Shown here one piece after another: positions 13,489-13,818 of a stretch of DNA of 13,818 bases. Positions within the stretch are counted from its first letter, which is position 1, and each line of letters opens with the position of its first letter. Position numbers and translations under genes: made by a program. The stretch spans positions 1 to 13,818 of the forward strand of contig JBGOEV010000054.1 in assembly GCA_041538025.1 (NCBI GenBank), given 5' to 3'. The stretch is from Thermosaccharophagus gerlachensis. Its GTDB lineage: Bacteria; Armatimonadota; Fervidibacteria; Fervidibacterales; Thermosaccharophagaceae. A model generated the notes under the pieces. That model saw only the letters and a list, made by a program, of their open reading frames with translations. It ran no database searches and was not told where the DNA came from.

Positions 13489-13818
13489 TCACTGTGCCGA
13501 TATAACAACCTTTGGTGGCTTCGCCAATCTCTCGTAGTCCCATAAAGCGAAAGTTGCATCCTTTTGACCGGTGTGCAAAACATAAGCAAGCCTGATGCCT
13601 TTCGTTTGACCGGTGCCGAAAGCAATTCCGCCCCAATTGCCCCCAGCATCCCAGTAAGTCAAGTTGTCAAACTGGGAGAGCGCAATGCAGGAGTGAGCCC
13701 AATTGTCCGAGTAAACGGCATACCATTTCGGTTGCAGGTTCTTGCCGATAACGCCCTCGCCTTCACCCTTTCCGTCCACAACTGCCTCGTTGCCTTTGTC
13801 GTCTGTGAATCTGCACGG
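13489..13818 (-). CDS. Unrecognised protein, 3' end only
   Basis: The last 109 codons of a minus-strand gene run in from beyond the right edge. The frame stays open from 13818 to the TGA at 13489-13491, so its start is outside the window. The segment is rich in aromatic and glycine residues (WYAVYSDNWAHS, YWDAGGNWGGIAFG) and ends ERLAKPPKVVISAQ. The composition resembles a beta-sandwich at the end of a secreted carbohydrate-active or surface protein, but I do not recognise the family. The frame is credible as coding because it is uninterrupted, its residue make-up is protein-like and it ends only 7 bases from the converging pseudopilin gene. Confidence 0.7.
   Translation of the reverse strand, partial: PCRFTDDKGNEAVVDGKGEGEGVIGKNLQPKWYAVYSDNWAHSCIALSQFDNLTYWDAGGNWGGIAFGTGQTKGIRLAYVLHTGQKDATFALWDYERLAKPPKVVISAQ

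Noticed and set aside
13026..13649. Minus-strand frame of 207 codons
   Set aside because: It lies opposite the clear pseudopilin gene and part of the 3' gene; no domain or ribosome binding site supports it.

Overview
The window looks like chromosomal DNA from a free-living, polysaccharide-using bacterium of the Armatimonadota/Fervidibacteria-Planctomycetes type. The strongest pointer is the type II pseudopilin at 12837-13481, which combines an N-terminal FTLIELLVV-type signal with a C-terminal H-X9-DG motif. Secreted glycoside hydrolases, a Gfo/Idh/MocA oxidoreductase and GGAGGTGA-type ribosome binding sites fit the same picture. The phylum assignment is inference from protein style, not a computed placement.

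Left part (1-9410, all minus strand). The reading order is right to left. First comes a 1612-residue membrane protein that joins a degenerate M28 peptidase-like domain to an FtsX/MacB-type permease. It is followed with a tiny overlap by a Gfo/Idh/MocA oxidoreductase, then after 25 bases by a secreted clan GH-A glycoside hydrolase with a C-terminal F5/8 type C (discoidin) module. After a repeat-filled gap (305-687) comes the start of an alpha-galactosidase-like gene that appears frameshifted and runs off the left edge. The first three genes are probably one transcription unit; a candidate promoter with a perfect TATAAT lies about 80 bases upstream of the permease start.

Right part (9411-13818, mixed strands). 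A divergent intergenic region separates the permease from a secreted clostripain-family (C11) cysteine peptidase on the plus strand. Next is an exported alpha/beta hydrolase with a beta-rich tail, which converges on a small Flp-like pilin whose processing residues are missing. Divergent from that pilin is the H-X9-DG pseudopilin, which converges with the 3' end of an unidentified gene running off the right edge.

Together the window suggests an extracytoplasmic module: carbohydrate breakdown (GH-A enzyme, GH36-like enzyme, sugar oxidoreductase), two exported hydrolases and two pilin-like surface proteins. No tRNA, rRNA, CRISPR array, transposase or phage gene was seen. The main oddities are the pseudo-peptidase/permease fusion, the Flp-like pilin without its cleavage Gly or Glu5, the hairpin repeat cluster and the frameshift in the GH36-like gene.
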